Of a stretch of 64,000 nucleotides of DNA, positions 37,805 to 46,928 are shown in pieces. Each line of letters opens with the position of its first letter. Position 1 is the stretch's first letter. Below the pieces are notes generated by a model. It was not told the DNA's origin. It was given only the letters and a program-made list of their open reading frames with translations, and searched no databases. The stretch is taken from NCBI RefSeq assembly GCF_002285635.2, contig NZ_CP023049.2, positions 2,728,001 through 2,792,000 of the forward strand, given 5' to 3'. Made by a program: the position numbers and the translations under genes. Source of the DNA: Chryseobacterium piperi. Its GTDB lineage: Bacteria; Bacteroidota; Bacteroidia; Flavobacteriales; Weeksellaceae.

Positions 37805-38425
37805 TTATTTTCGCCCTTTAAACTGAACGTCTTTTACAATTTCTTCAAACTTCGCATAATGCTCCGGACTTAATGCATTTTGAATAGCAGATTTTCTTTG
37901 AGTATCAAACTTCTCCCAGTACTCTTTAGCAAGATCATTATTCCCATGATACACATCATGAGCATCACTAAATGTTTTTTCAAACGCATCATTTGCAGCA
38001 TTAACCACCTTAAACTCTTCTTCAGATAAACCTGCTTCCACTTTAATCTTTTCAAGTAAAGCATTATCATATCTTGGTCTCTTTCTTGAGTTTTCGTTCA
38101 CAAAAGTTTTAAACTTTTCCATTTGTCCGGCATCTAAAATTTTTGCCATATCAATAGACTGCTGGTTTCTCAATTCTTCATTTTTGATTCCTAAGCCCAC
38201 TCGATCCATATTTCCTCCCTGCGCTTTTGCTGCCTGGAAATTCTGTTCCTGTAGTTTTTGATATTTAGCCGTGATTTCATCAAAGTTTTTCTCCTGGTCC
38301 GGGGTCAATGTCACCTCTTTTTTAAATTGATTATAATCAACTCCCTTTTTCTTATCTCCTGAACATGACATCACCAACAAAGTGGCCAACGCTACTACAA
38401 CAGTTTTTAAATAATTGTGATTCAT
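37805..38425 (-). CDS. Lipoprotein with LTxxQ-like helical repeats
   Basis: 206 residues. Lipobox ends at Cys21 (LLVMSC), followed by GDKKKG. The mature protein is helical and carries three similar segments: LTPDQEKNFDEITAKYQK (about 40-57), LDAGQMEKFKTFVNENSRK and LSPEHYAKFEEIVKD near the end. The spacing recalls Spy/CpxP/ZraP-type LTxxQ periplasmic proteins, which bind metals or act as chaperones; this is only a resemblance. It starts 27 nt after the TonB-receptor gene stop and is co-transcribed with it. Confidence 0.75.
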   Translation of the reverse strand: MNHNYLKTVVVALATLLVMSCSGDKKKGVDYNQFKKEVTLTPDQEKNFDEITAKYQKLQEQNFQAAKAQGGNMDRVGLGIKNEELRNQQSIDMAKILDAGQMEKFKTFVNENSRKRPRYDNALLEKIKVEAGLSEEEFKVVNAANDAFEKTFSDAHDVYHGNNDLAKEYWEKFDTQRKSAIQNALSPEHYAKFEEIVKDVQFKGRK

Positions 38426-38452
38426 TTTTATTTGTATTAAAGTTTTTAAATT

Positions 38453-40459
38453 TTAGAAGAAATAATTGGCTCCAAACTGATATCTGATCCCATCAATTCT
38501 GAAACCGAAATTTGTGGAAGGGTCAGTATTATCATTTCTTATATTCTTATCTAGTAGATTATATACTCCAAATGTGAAACGGACATTCTTATTCAGCTTG
38601 TACACCGTTCCTAAATCCCATAAAAAGTATGCTGGTATCGGATATTCTTGCGCTCTTCCTCTGGAAACTCCTGGCTGACTCTCGCTTCTATAATTTCCTC
38701 TGGACCAAAATTCAAAACGATCGGTTGCTTTCCATGAAAGGTTGGCGTTAACCATGTGTTTAGGGATTCTGGCATAAGGTTTTTTGTAGAGTTGAGGAAT
38801 TTCATTGGAGGTGATTTTTGTATCGGTATAAGTATAGTTTGTTCTCAATACGATATCTTTAGAAACATTTATTCCAAGGTTCGCTTCCATACCTATACTG
38901 TTTGCCTTACCCAAGTTTTCCCTTGTTGAAATGAAGTCATAGACGTGGTTATATAAACTTTCAAATGGTGCACATTCTTCACTATTATTACATTTTCTGA
39001 TTTCTACCAATTTGTTTCTAAAATCAGTATTAAAACCAGTAACGCTTACGTTGATTATTTTTTTATCATCTTCAAACATCACAGTAACTTCCTGGTTAAA
39101 ACTTTTCTCTGGTTGAAGATCTTTATTACCGATAATAACTCCATCTTGAGATCCTCCACCCGTTACTTGTCCCCAAAAAGGATTTACAGCTCTCAATCCA
39201 GGTGCTTTATATCCCCATGAAGCTCCTCCTTTTAGGGTAAAATTATTGGTAACATTCCACACCAGATATCCTCTTGGTGTAAAATTAGCTCCGTAATTCT
39301 GATCATTATCTAAACGCGCTCCTGTAACTAAGTGAAGTCTTTCAATTAATCTCCAGTTCCCCTCAGCAAAGGCTGACCAGTTCCAACGGGTTAACTCGCT
39401 TACCACATCATTTTCTGATTTCAGTTTATTTCCCAAATCATTCAGCCTTTCATATCTATATTCCGCTCCAAAACTGATCACATGTTGTTTTATATTGAAA
39501 TTGTTAAGACTATAGGCCACAAAAGTCTCATACCTCATATCCCTGTTAGGGTTATTGGTATTATCGTATTGTAAATAAGAATTGGTATGAAAATTAGAAT
39601 AGTCTCCTCTATGGCTTAATGACAGTACATTTCTTTCATAATTATTTCGTGAACTCTTAGCATTGGCAGCTAATGAATATCCTGGATTCTGATTTCTCTC
39701 CTGACGGTTATAATCATAATTTAATTTGAATATATCTTTTTTACCAGGAGTAAGGCTAATCTCCGTACCAAAAGCTTTAATAACTCTTTCTGTAAATCCA
39801 CCTACGAATTTATCTTCATTTCTATCAGAGTAACTTCCGGTAATCTTCATCTGAAGCATATCTTTTACCAGTGCCCCTGCAGTATAGCCATCAATTTGGT
39901 AGGTATTCCCTGATTCTTTGTGAACTTGTTGTATTAAGCTGGTACCTACGGACCCTCTCCAATTACTTGTGAGTTTTTTAGTAATAATATTGATCACTCC
40001 TCCCATAGCATCTGAACCATATAAAGAAGACATAGGACCTTTAACCACTTCAATTCTCTCGATCGTTTCTAATGGCGGCATCCACCCCTGTTCAATTCCG
40101 GGGCCATCAGAGTTTGGTCTTGTTTCTCTTGTATTAATTCTTTTTCCGTCAATTAAGACTAATGTCTGGCCTGATTCAGCTCCTCTTATTGAAAAATCAC
40201 TAGTACTTCCTCCTCCTGTAATAAAAACTCCCGGAACATCTTGCAATGCGTCGGTAATATCTCTATAAGCTCTCTTTTTAAGGTCCGCCTGAGTAATAAC
40301 TGAGATTGTTGCTGGGGTATCTCTGATTTTCTGAGCATATCCCGATCCTGTTATCACCACCTCGTCAATATCATTACTCTTTAAAGTATCTTTAATTTTT
40401 TGAGCATTTATTAAAGTCGTTCCTAAAACGAGTAAAGAAAAAGATACGATTCTATTCAT
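38453..40459 (-). CDS. TonB-dependent receptor, siderophore type (CirA/FepA-like)
   Basis: 668 residues from the ATG at 40459, which opens a signal peptide (MNRIVSFSLLVLGTTLINAQ); an ATG further up gives a poor N-terminus. Plug domain about 30-160 with a TonB-box-like DEVVITGSGY, TPATISVITQADLKKR, LQDVPGVF, VLIDGKRIN and GPMSSLYGSDAMGGVINIITKK. The 22-strand barrel ends in YQFGANYFF. The GPMSSLYG plug and arrangement resemble catecholate-siderophore/colicin receptors, but the ligand is uncertain. Heads an operon with the 37805 lipoprotein and has a regulatory block shared with the next receptor. Confidence 0.9.
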   Translation of the reverse strand: MNRIVSFSLLVLGTTLINAQKIKDTLKSNDIDEVVITGSGYAQKIRDTPATISVITQADLKKRAYRDITDALQDVPGVFITGGGSTSDFSIRGAESGQTLVLIDGKRINTRETRPNSDGPGIEQGWMPPLETIERIEVVKGPMSSLYGSDAMGGVINIITKKLTSNWRGSVGTSLIQQVHKESGNTYQIDGYTAGALVKDMLQMKITGSYSDRNEDKFVGGFTERVIKAFGTEISLTPGKKDIFKLNYDYNRQERNQNPGYSLAANAKSSRNNYERNVLSLSHRGDYSNFHTNSYLQYDNTNNPNRDMRYETFVAYSLNNFNIKQHVISFGAEYRYERLNDLGNKLKSENDVVSELTRWNWSAFAEGNWRLIERLHLVTGARLDNDQNYGANFTPRGYLVWNVTNNFTLKGGASWGYKAPGLRAVNPFWGQVTGGGSQDGVIIGNKDLQPEKSFNQEVTVMFEDDKKIINVSVTGFNTDFRNKLVEIRKCNNSEECAPFESLYNHVYDFISTRENLGKANSIGMEANLGINVSKDIVLRTNYTYTDTKITSNEIPQLYKKPYARIPKHMVNANLSWKATDRFEFWSRGNYRSESQPGVSRGRAQEYPIPAYFLWDLGTVYKLNKNVRFTFGVYNLLDKNIRNDNTDPSTNFGFRIDGIRYQFGANYFF

Positions 40460-40465
40460 CAATAA

Positions 40466-40528
40466 TTTTTTTGCAAAACTATTATTTTTAATAATTCTAA
40501 ATAAATAATAGAATGTGATATATCTCAT
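40466..40528 (-). promoter_or_regulatory. Promoter and shared iron-type operator of the 38453 receptor operon
   Basis: On the minus strand a TAGTTTTG -7 element (near 40473-40480) is preceded by TTATTTAGAATTATTAAAAA (within 40480-40504). This 25-bp block differs by one base from that at 43061-43085 before the second receptor. Fifteen nt further up, ATGAGATAT (40520-40528) is also shared at identical spacing. TTTAGAAT is half of an interrupted palindrome, as expected of a repressor site overlapping the promoter spacer. Confidence 0.65.
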
Positions 40529-40619
40529 TGCCAAGAATTACCAATTATAAAATTCTTTCATCCCTTCCGGATTAATAAAGAAAATTATAATCATAAATCC
40601 TTTGAACTAATAAATAAAA

Positions 40620-40645
40620 AATAAGCAACTAGTTAGTTACTTATT
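40620..40645 (-). terminator. Probable terminator of the 40843 receptor transcript
   Basis: On the minus strand AATAAGTAACT pairs with AGTTGCTTATT across AACT (one G-T pair), followed by TTTTATTTATT. It lies about 197 nt after the receptor stop, farther than usual, hence the moderate confidence. Confidence 0.5.
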
Positions 40646-40842
40646 TTAAAATTCCAATCTGTATTTTTTTCTCAAAGAGAGATCATCAATCATTTTATAT
40701 TGATTCAAACTGAATAAATATATTCATTATAGCATGGCATTATGAAAATTTTATTCCTGAATAGAGATGTTCGTCTTTGAGATTCATTTCTAGTAAAACC
40801 CGTTTTGTAGAGGATATTAAATATTTCTTGTCATTTACTACA

Positions 40843-43038
40843 TTAAAATTTATAATTAACCTGAACCGAAAAATTCCTAGGTTGAATCTGATCTATATAA
40901 CCTCCTCTGAAATATGAATTATAGCCTACCGCATCAAAAATATTATTGAAAAATACTCTCAGTCCAAGTCCTCTTTTGAAAGTATAACCTACTTGTGCAT
41001 CTACTGTTGTATAGTCAGGCATATTAAACGGTTTTTCGCCAAGCTGAGTGCCGTTAACATAAGCATTTGCAGCAGCAGCATATTTATAGTCATCAACAGG
41101 TCTTGTCCCTACATAATAGATTCCTGCACCAACATCCAATCCACTTAAAGCATCTGTATCAAATCTGTAATTTAGCCAAGCATTAGCCGTATTCTTAGGG
41201 GTATTAAGCGGAGCTGACCCGCTAACAAATGAAGGACTGTTCCTATATTGCGCATCCACATAAGCCCATCCTGTCATAACTTGAAGGTTTGGAAGTATTT
41301 TTCCTATCAATTCCACTTCTACTCCTTTTCTTTTTAGCTCTCCTGCTATAGCATATTTTCCAGTTCTGGTTCCTGCCCCTGCCCCGGTTCCTCCAGCTAA
41401 TATTTCATATGATAAATTATCCGTGTTAATATTGAATAACGTAACATTGAATCTTAATTTTTCATTCAGCCAATCCGATTTGATCCCGGCTTCCCATTGC
41501 TTAGTAGTAGAAGGACCTACTGTCCCACCATCGAATAACGGATTATTAGCAAGTCTTAAAGAAGTAGTACTGGTGTAAGAACCAAAAACATTCATGTTCT
41601 CAATCGGTGAAATCATAATTCCCAAGGATGGATTCCAAGCATAAGTAGCCTCCTTATCCGACCCTATTAATCTGCTGTATCGTATCCCTAAGTGAGCTTT
41701 GATATATTTATTAAAAGTAATAACATCCTGAGCCATTAAACCCATTGTTGGGGTAACAGCAACTACTGGCTGTCTATTATTTAATAACTCAAAGTTTTTC
41801 CTATCAATCGTAGACGGAAGGATATTATTAATTTCATTCAAAACATTAATATCATCAACCGTTTTAGCTCTATAAGCAGTTGTTGTAACATTAGACTCTC
41901 TCCAATCAAATCCAACCTGAAAGGTATGTTTCATAAACCCGGTCATTACATCCGCGCCAATAAAATCAAACTGAAGTACTTTGTTTAAATCCTCCCTATC
42001 AGATCTAGCCAATGTTCTTTTACGGAATTCATTTGGATTCTTTATATCTATTGGCGCCAGAGCAGCACCTATAATTTCTGACTGATAAGAAGAGCTCATG
42101 AAAGCAGCTCGTAATTTTAATTTATCAGTTAACTTTCTTGTTGCTGTGGTAGAAAAGTTAAATGTCTCAATCCTTGCATTATCAGTAGAAAAACCAAGAA
42201 ATTTTCTGCCTGGCATTCTGTATATAGCCTCAGTATCACCTTTTGCCAAGTTTACAGTTCCCCTATCCGGCGTTGTATTGTTAAGCATATAATCCATCTC
42301 CATCACAATCTCAGTTTTATCATCAGGACGAATCGCAATAGACGGATTTACATAAATACGATCTGTATGAACAAATCTTCTGAAACTATTGTTGTCCTGA
42401 TAAGCTGCATTCAATCTTACCGCTACTTTTCCTTGAGCATCTAAAACCCTTTGGAAGTCTATTGTTGGTCTATAAAAATCCCAACTTCCATATCTAAATC
42501 CTACATTAGTCTGATCAATGAATTTTGGAACCTTAGTTACTACATTAATCACTCCTCCTGCTGCTCCCAGTCCGTCTCCGATCCCCTGTGTCACAGCAGC
42601 CGAACCTTTAATTACCTGAATACTTTCCACTCCTTGCATATCGGTCAACATGGAACCTGTACGGAAATCAGAATCCACCTGAACACCATTCTTTAGAACT
42701 GGGACTCCTCTATATCCACGTATTGACATACTTTCTCTTATCCCTCCATAACTTCCGAACTGAGTAACCCCAGGAATATTTTTGGCAACATCAGTAACCG
42801 TCAATCCCCCTAACTCTTCTATTACTTTATAAGAGATTACAGAAATACTCTGGATCTGATCCCTCGTTTTAAGCGGCAATCTTGTGATCGCTTCTAAACC
42901 TTTAGGTTGTTGTTTTCTTTCACCAAACAATTCTATCTCTTCAATTTTACTTTCTTTTTTAATCGAATCATTCACTCGCTGCGCGTTTGCTAAAGCCCCG
43001 CCCAATGCAAGCAGTGAAAAGGATACAATTTTTTTCAT
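40843..43038 (-). CDS. TonB-dependent siderophore receptor (FhuA/FoxA-like)
   Basis: 731 residues from the ATG at 43038 (a TTG one codon earlier is not needed). Signal peptide MKKIVSFSLLALGGALANAQ; the N-terminus is similar to that of the neighbouring receptor. Plug domain: IQSISVISYKVIEELGGLTVTDVAKNIPGVTQFGSYGG in blocks, SMSIRGYRGVPVLKNGVQVD, VESIQVIKGSAAVTQGIGDGLGAAGGVINVVTK in blocks. The barrel ends FSVQVNYKF. The plug and AAVTQG region fit the ferric-hydroxamate/TonB-siderophore subfamily; ligand not certain. It carries the same operator block as the adjacent receptor. Confidence 0.9.
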   Translation of the reverse strand: MKKIVSFSLLALGGALANAQRVNDSIKKESKIEEIELFGERKQQPKGLEAITRLPLKTRDQIQSISVISYKVIEELGGLTVTDVAKNIPGVTQFGSYGGIRESMSIRGYRGVPVLKNGVQVDSDFRTGSMLTDMQGVESIQVIKGSAAVTQGIGDGLGAAGGVINVVTKVPKFIDQTNVGFRYGSWDFYRPTIDFQRVLDAQGKVAVRLNAAYQDNNSFRRFVHTDRIYVNPSIAIRPDDKTEIVMEMDYMLNNTTPDRGTVNLAKGDTEAIYRMPGRKFLGFSTDNARIETFNFSTTATRKLTDKLKLRAAFMSSSYQSEIIGAALAPIDIKNPNEFRKRTLARSDREDLNKVLQFDFIGADVMTGFMKHTFQVGFDWRESNVTTTAYRAKTVDDINVLNEINNILPSTIDRKNFELLNNRQPVVAVTPTMGLMAQDVITFNKYIKAHLGIRYSRLIGSDKEATYAWNPSLGIMISPIENMNVFGSYTSTTSLRLANNPLFDGGTVGPSTTKQWEAGIKSDWLNEKLRFNVTLFNINTDNLSYEILAGGTGAGAGTRTGKYAIAGELKRKGVEVELIGKILPNLQVMTGWAYVDAQYRNSPSFVSGSAPLNTPKNTANAWLNYRFDTDALSGLDVGAGIYYVGTRPVDDYKYAAAANAYVNGTQLGEKPFNMPDYTTVDAQVGYTFKRGLGLRVFFNNIFDAVGYNSYFRGGYIDQIQPRNFSVQVNYKF

Positions 43039-43410
43039 CAAATATAAGTTTTGATAAAAATATTATTTTTATTAATTCTAAATAACAAATAATCAATGAC
43101 ATATCTCATCAGATAAAATTATCATTTGTGAAATTTAAATAAAACACCATCATAAAAAATAAATGAATAAACATAATTTATTTTATGCCTTAAATACTCT
43201 AAATAACAATCAACATTTTGTTGATCTATTAATAAAAACATCTACTATATCCTTTTTAAGATCTTTTATAAACTTATTAAATTCAACCCATTAATATGAA
43301 AATATATAATTTTATACTTTACATTAAATCAATTGAATATATCTCTGTGTAAAAACATTAATCTTTATTTACAAACATTTAATCAATCCTATAGTATCTG
43401 ACAAATAATA
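43039..43410. other. AT-rich intergenic region between receptor and str operon
   Basis: About 370 bp of very AT-rich DNA between the receptor start and the rpsJ terminator. Apart from the receptor operator near its left end (43061-43109) I see no reading frame, RNA or extended repeat. Confidence 0.5.
43061..43109 (-). promoter_or_regulatory. Shared operator block upstream of the 40843 receptor
   Basis: The 25-bp TATTATTTTTATTAATTCTA-AATAA block (43061-43085) matches the one before the other receptor at 24 of 25 positions. The ATATCTCAT box at 43101-43109 is repeated at the same 15-nt distance. The block begins 22 nt before the start codon (20 nt for the other gene). The -7-like element here (TATTTTTA) is weaker. 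Confidence 0.65.
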
Positions 43411-43443
43411 AAAAATCCGCTCCTTAAAAAGGAACGGATTTTT
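43411..43443. terminator. Terminator of the str operon (after rpsJ)
   Basis: AAAAATCCGCTCCTT and AAGGAACGGATTTTT form a 15-position stem with one central mismatch and a 3-nt loop, with T-runs on both strands. It starts 28 nt after rpsJ on the minus strand. Confidence 0.85.
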
Positions 43444-43470
43444 ATATAATCACGGCTTAAGTGCACGTTA

Positions 43471-43776
43471 TCACACTTTAATTTCTACGTCAACACCGCT
43501 TGGTAACTCTAATTTCATTAGAGCATCCACAGTTTTAGAAGAAGAAGAATAGATATCCATCAATCTCTTGTGAGCAGATAATTGGAACTGTTCTCTAGCT
43601 TTTTTGTTAACGTGTGGAGATCTCAACACAGTGAAGATTCTCTTATTTGTAGGTAATGGAATTGGTCCGTTTACAACAGCACCAGTAGCCTTTACCGTTT
43701 TTACGATTTTCTCAGCAGACTTGTCTACCAAGTTGTAATCGTAAGATTTTAGTTTTATTCTGATTCTTTGTGACAT
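43471..43776 (-). CDS. rpsJ: 30S ribosomal protein S10
   Basis: 101 residues, complete: [20 protein letters not shown] and the conserved [28 protein letters not shown] in blocks. It lies in the 30S head; in E. coli it also joins NusB in antitermination. Here it ends the str operon after fusA (16 nt) and is about 17.8 kb from rplC, its usual downstream partner. Confidence 0.98.
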   Translation of the reverse strand: MSQRIRIKLKSYDYNLVDKSAEKIVKTVKATGAVVNGPIPLPTNKRIFTVLRSPHVNKKAREQFQLSAHKRLMDIYSSSSKTVDALMKLELPSGVDVEIKV

Positions 43777-43792
43777 TTCTTTAATTTAAAAA

Positions 43793-45910
43793 TTAACCTT
43801 TTGCTTTAGCAATGATTTCTTCAGCAACGTTTTGTGGAGTTGGTAAATACTTCTCTAATTCCATAGAAGAAGTAGCTCTTCCTGATGAAAGTGTTCTTAG
43901 AGTTGTTACATAACCAAACATTTCAGAAAGTGGAACAGAACCTTTGATTACAACAGCTCCATTTTTCTCTTCCTGACCACTGATTGTACCTCTTCTCTTG
44001 TTAAGGTCACCAATAATGTTACCCATATATTCTTCCGGAGTTACAACCTCCAATTTCATAATAGGCTCCATGATTACTGGTTTCGCAGCTTTACCAGCTT
44101 CCTTGAAACCAAGCTTAGCAGCTAATTCGAAAGAAAGTGCATCAGAATCCACCGCGTGGAAAGATCCATCTTTAAGAGTAACTTTAATACCTTCAACTTC
44201 GAAACCAGCCAAAGGACCGTTCTTCATTGCAGCTTTAAAGCCTTTTTCAATTGCAGGAACAAATTCTCTAGGAACGTTACCACCTTTGATCTCATTGACG
44301 AATTCTAAACCAATTTTACCTTCGTCCGCAGGTCCAAGTTCAAATACAATATCAGCAAATTTACCTTTACCACCAGATTGCTTTTTGTAAACTTCTCTGT
44401 GGCTTGCAACTTTTGTTAAGTTTTCTTTGTACTCTACCTGAGGCTGTCCTTGGTTTACTTCAACTTTGAATTCTCTTCTCATACGATCTACAATGATATC
44501 CAAGTGAAGCTCACCCATACCAGAGATAATCGTTTGTCCAGAAGCTTCGTCAGTTCTTACAGTAAACGTTGGATCTTCTTCAGCCAATTTAGCTAAAGCG
44601 TTACCCATTTTATCCTGGTCAGCTTTAGTTTTAGGCTCAACAGCGATACCAATTACCGGATCAGGGAAAACCATCGATTCAAGAACGATTGGGTTTTTCT
44701 CGTCACACATAGTATCACCAGTTTTGATAGATTTGAATCCTACCGCTGCACCAATATCACCAGCTTCAATATATTCTACTGGATTTTGCTTGTTAGCGTG
44801 CATTTGGTAAATTCTAGAGATTCTTTCTTTATCTCCTGAACGAGTGTTCAAGATATAAGAACCTGCATCTAGTCTTCCAGAGTATGCTCTGAAGAATGCT
44901 AATCTTCCCACGAATGGGTCAGTAGCAATCTTAAATGCTAAAGCCGAGAAAGGCTCATTTACGTCTGGTTTTCTTGTAATCTCAGCGTCTGTTCTTGGAT
45001 CAGTACCTTTGATATCATCTTTATCCAATGGAGAAGGCAAGTATTTACATACTGCATCCAACATAAACTGTACTCCTTTATTTTTGAATGAAGAACCACA
45101 AGTCATTGGGATAATAGATAAATCGATAGTAGCTTTTCTAAGCGCTTCGTTGATTTCTTCTTCAGAGATTGAATCCGGATCTTCGAAGAATTTCTCCATC
45201 AAAGTATCATCGTAGTCAGCAACAGCTTCTACTAATTTCTCTCTATATTCAAGAACTTCAGCCTTCATGTCTTCAGGAATTGGCACTACTTCGAAAGTAG
45301 CTCCTTGTCCCGCTTCATCCCAGATGATAGCTCTGTTTTTAATTAAGTCAACAACACCTTTAAAGTCTTCTTCAGCACCGATAGGTAAAACGATTGGAAC
45401 TGCATTAGATCCTAACATAGTCTTAACCTGGTTTACCACGTTAAGGAAGTCAGCACCTTGTCTGTCCATTTTGTTTACAAATCCCATTCTCGCTACTTTG
45501 TAGTTGTCAGCAAGTCTCCAGTTTGTTTCAGACTGAGGCTCTACTCCATCTACCGCAGAGAATAAGAATACCAATCCATCTAATACTCTTAAAGATCTGT
45601 TTACTTCTACTGTGAAGTCAACGTGTCCCGGTGTATCGATGATGTTGAAGTGATAAGGTTTAGTATCTGCAACAGGTTTTCCTTGATCCGTTGGAAAGTT
45701 CCAAGAACAAGTAGTAGCAGCAGAAGTAATAGTAATACCTCTTTCAGCTTCCTGCTCCATCCAGTCCATTGTAGAAGCACCATCATGAACTTCTCCAATT
45801 TTGTGGTTTACTCCTGTATAGAATAAAATCCTTTCCGTAGTGGTAGTTTTACCAGCATCAATATGCGCAGCAATACCAATATTTCTTGTAAATTTAAGAT
45901 CTCTTCCCAT
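43793..45910 (-). CDS. fusA: Elongation factor G
   Basis: 705 residues, full length. GTP-binding motifs G1 ([13 protein letters not shown], about 15-27), G2 ([12 protein letters not shown]), G3 (DTPGHVDFT), G4 ([10 protein letters not shown]); domains II-V with [13 protein letters not shown] and C-terminal [17 protein letters not shown] in blocks. It drives translocation and ribosome recycling. Lies between rpsG (6 nt upstream) and rpsJ. No tuf gene follows it, unlike E. coli. Confidence 0.98.
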   Translation of the reverse strand: MGRDLKFTRNIGIAAHIDAGKTTTTERILFYTGVNHKIGEVHDGASTMDWMEQEAERGITITSAATTCSWNFPTDQGKPVADTKPYHFNIIDTPGHVDFTVEVNRSLRVLDGLVFLFSAVDGVEPQSETNWRLADNYKVARMGFVNKMDRQGADFLNVVNQVKTMLGSNAVPIVLPIGAEEDFKGVVDLIKNRAIIWDEAGQGATFEVVPIPEDMKAEVLEYREKLVEAVADYDDTLMEKFFEDPDSISEEEINEALRKATIDLSIIPMTCGSSFKNKGVQFMLDAVCKYLPSPLDKDDIKGTDPRTDAEITRKPDVNEPFSALAFKIATDPFVGRLAFFRAYSGRLDAGSYILNTRSGDKERISRIYQMHANKQNPVEYIEAGDIGAAVGFKSIKTGDTMCDEKNPIVLESMVFPDPVIGIAVEPKTKADQDKMGNALAKLAEEDPTFTVRTDEASGQTIISGMGELHLDIIVDRMRREFKVEVNQGQPQVEYKENLTKVASHREVYKKQSGGKGKFADIVFELGPADEGKIGLEFVNEIKGGNVPREFVPAIEKGFKAAMKNGPLAGFEVEGIKVTLKDGSFHAVDSDALSFELAAKLGFKEAGKAAKPVIMEPIMKLEVVTPEEYMGNIIGDLNKRRGTISGQEEKNGAVVIKGSVPLSEMFGYVTTLRTLSSGRATSSMELEKYLPTPQNVAEEIIAKAKG

Positions 45911-45916
45911 TTCAGA

Positions 45917-46393
45917 TTAGAATTTAAAGTGTGAAAACGCTTTGTTAGCTTCCGCCATTTTGTGAGTATCACTCTTTTTCTTGTAAGCAGCACCTTCTTC
46001 TCTTGAAGCAGCTACTACTTCGTTAGCTAATTTCAAAGCCATAGACTTATCATTTCTAGCTTTAGAATATTTAATTAACCATTTCATTGCCATAGAAATT
46101 TTTCTGTCAGCTCTGATTGGCATAGGAATTTGGAAGTTAGCTCCACCTACTCTTCTAGAACGTACTTCTACGTGAGGCATTACATTTGTAAGTGCATCTT
46201 TCCAGATTTCAAGGGCAGTCTTTTCAGTTTCTCCTTTTTTATTTTCTACGATTTCTAATGCATCATAGAAAATTTTGAATGCGATAGACTTTTTACCGTC
46301 TAGCATTAAGTTGTTTACAAATCTTGTTACCAATTGATCATTAAATTTTGGATCTGGTAACAACGGTCTTTTTTTCGCTTTTGTCTTTCTCAT
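45917..46393 (-). CDS. rpsG: 30S ribosomal protein S7
   Basis: 158 residues, complete: [31 protein letters not shown] in blocks, [19 protein letters not shown] (about 80-98), and the C-terminal helix [12 protein letters not shown]. It is a primary binder of the 16S 3' domain and in E. coli the repressor of the str operon. Between rpsL (23 nt) and fusA. Confidence 0.98.
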   Translation of the reverse strand: MRKTKAKKRPLLPDPKFNDQLVTRFVNNLMLDGKKSIAFKIFYDALEIVENKKGETEKTALEIWKDALTNVMPHVEVRSRRVGGANFQIPMPIRADRKISMAMKWLIKYSKARNDKSMALKLANEVVAASREEGAAYKKKSDTHKMAEANKAFSHFKF

Positions 46394-46416
46394 TGTTTCT
46401 GTACCTTATTTAATGA

Positions 46417-46830
46417 TTATTTTTTCTTTCCTTTAGCTGGTGCAGCTGCTGCTTGACCTGGTTTAGGTCTCTTAGCTCCGTACTTAGATCTTCTCTGCGT
46501 TCTTCCATTTACACCTGCTGTGTCTAATGCACCTCTTACGATGTGGTAACGTACTCCCGGTAGGTCTTTCACCCTTCCGCCTCTTACCAATACTATCGAG
46601 TGCTCTTGAAGATTATGTCCTTCGCCCGGGATGTAGGCGTTGACTTCTTTACCATTAGAAAGTCTTACCCTTGCAACTTTTCTAAGTGCAGAGTTAGGTT
46701 TCTTAGGAGTGGTAGTATATACTCTCGTACATACACCTCGTCTTTGTGGACAAGAATCAAGGGCAGCCGATTTGCTCTTCTTGGCAAGCGTGGCTCTTCC
46801 TTTTCTTACTAATTGTTGAATAGTAGGCAT
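46417..46830 (-). CDS. rpsL: 30S ribosomal protein S12
   Basis: 137 residues. Decoding-centre loops [19 protein letters not shown] and [20 protein letters not shown] show Lys at both positions where streptomycin-resistance changes arise (PKKPNS and GRVKDLPG), so the sequence looks wild type. It has a short Ala/Lys tail ([11 protein letters not shown]) beyond the usual end. First gene of the str operon; consensus promoter 24 nt upstream. Confidence 0.98.
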   Translation of the reverse strand: MPTIQQLVRKGRATLAKKSKSAALDSCPQRRGVCTRVYTTTPKKPNSALRKVARVRLSNGKEVNAYIPGEGHNLQEHSIVLVRGGRVKDLPGVRYHIVRGALDTAGVNGRTQRRSKYGAKRPKPGQAAAAPAKGKKK

Positions 46831-46854
46831 TTAATTGCTTTTTATTTTAAGCTG

Positions 46855-46884
46855 CAAAAATAAGAATATTTTTTTAATTAGCAA
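46855..46884 (-). promoter_or_regulatory. Consensus promoter of the rpsL-rpsG-fusA-rpsJ operon
   Basis: On the minus strand TTG (46882-46884), exactly 19 nt, then TATTTTTG (46855-46862): a perfect Bacteroidota promoter, as before rplC. Transcription would start near 46848, leaving a leader of about 18 nt. There is no room for a structured leader, in contrast to the rplC operon. Confidence 0.8.
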
Positions 46885-46928
46885 GCAGTTATATATTTAT
46901 TTGTATCAATTTAGGAAACTCAAAACGA

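Larger units (their letters stand above)
40460..40842. other. 383-bp intergenic region between the two receptor genes
   Basis: It contains the promoter/operator of the receptor at 38453-40459 (near 40466-40528) and a terminator-like hairpin (40620-40645). The remainder, 40646-40842, is AT-rich with only fragments of open frame (a ~33-codon frame without a credible start) and nothing I can name. Confidence 0.4.

Noticed and set aside
40646..40842. A ~33-codon frame after the 40843 receptor stop (… ISSTKRVLLEMNLKDEHLYSG …) that looked like a gene remnant
   Set aside because: No plausible start, very short, and no recognisable family; listed only as intergenic.
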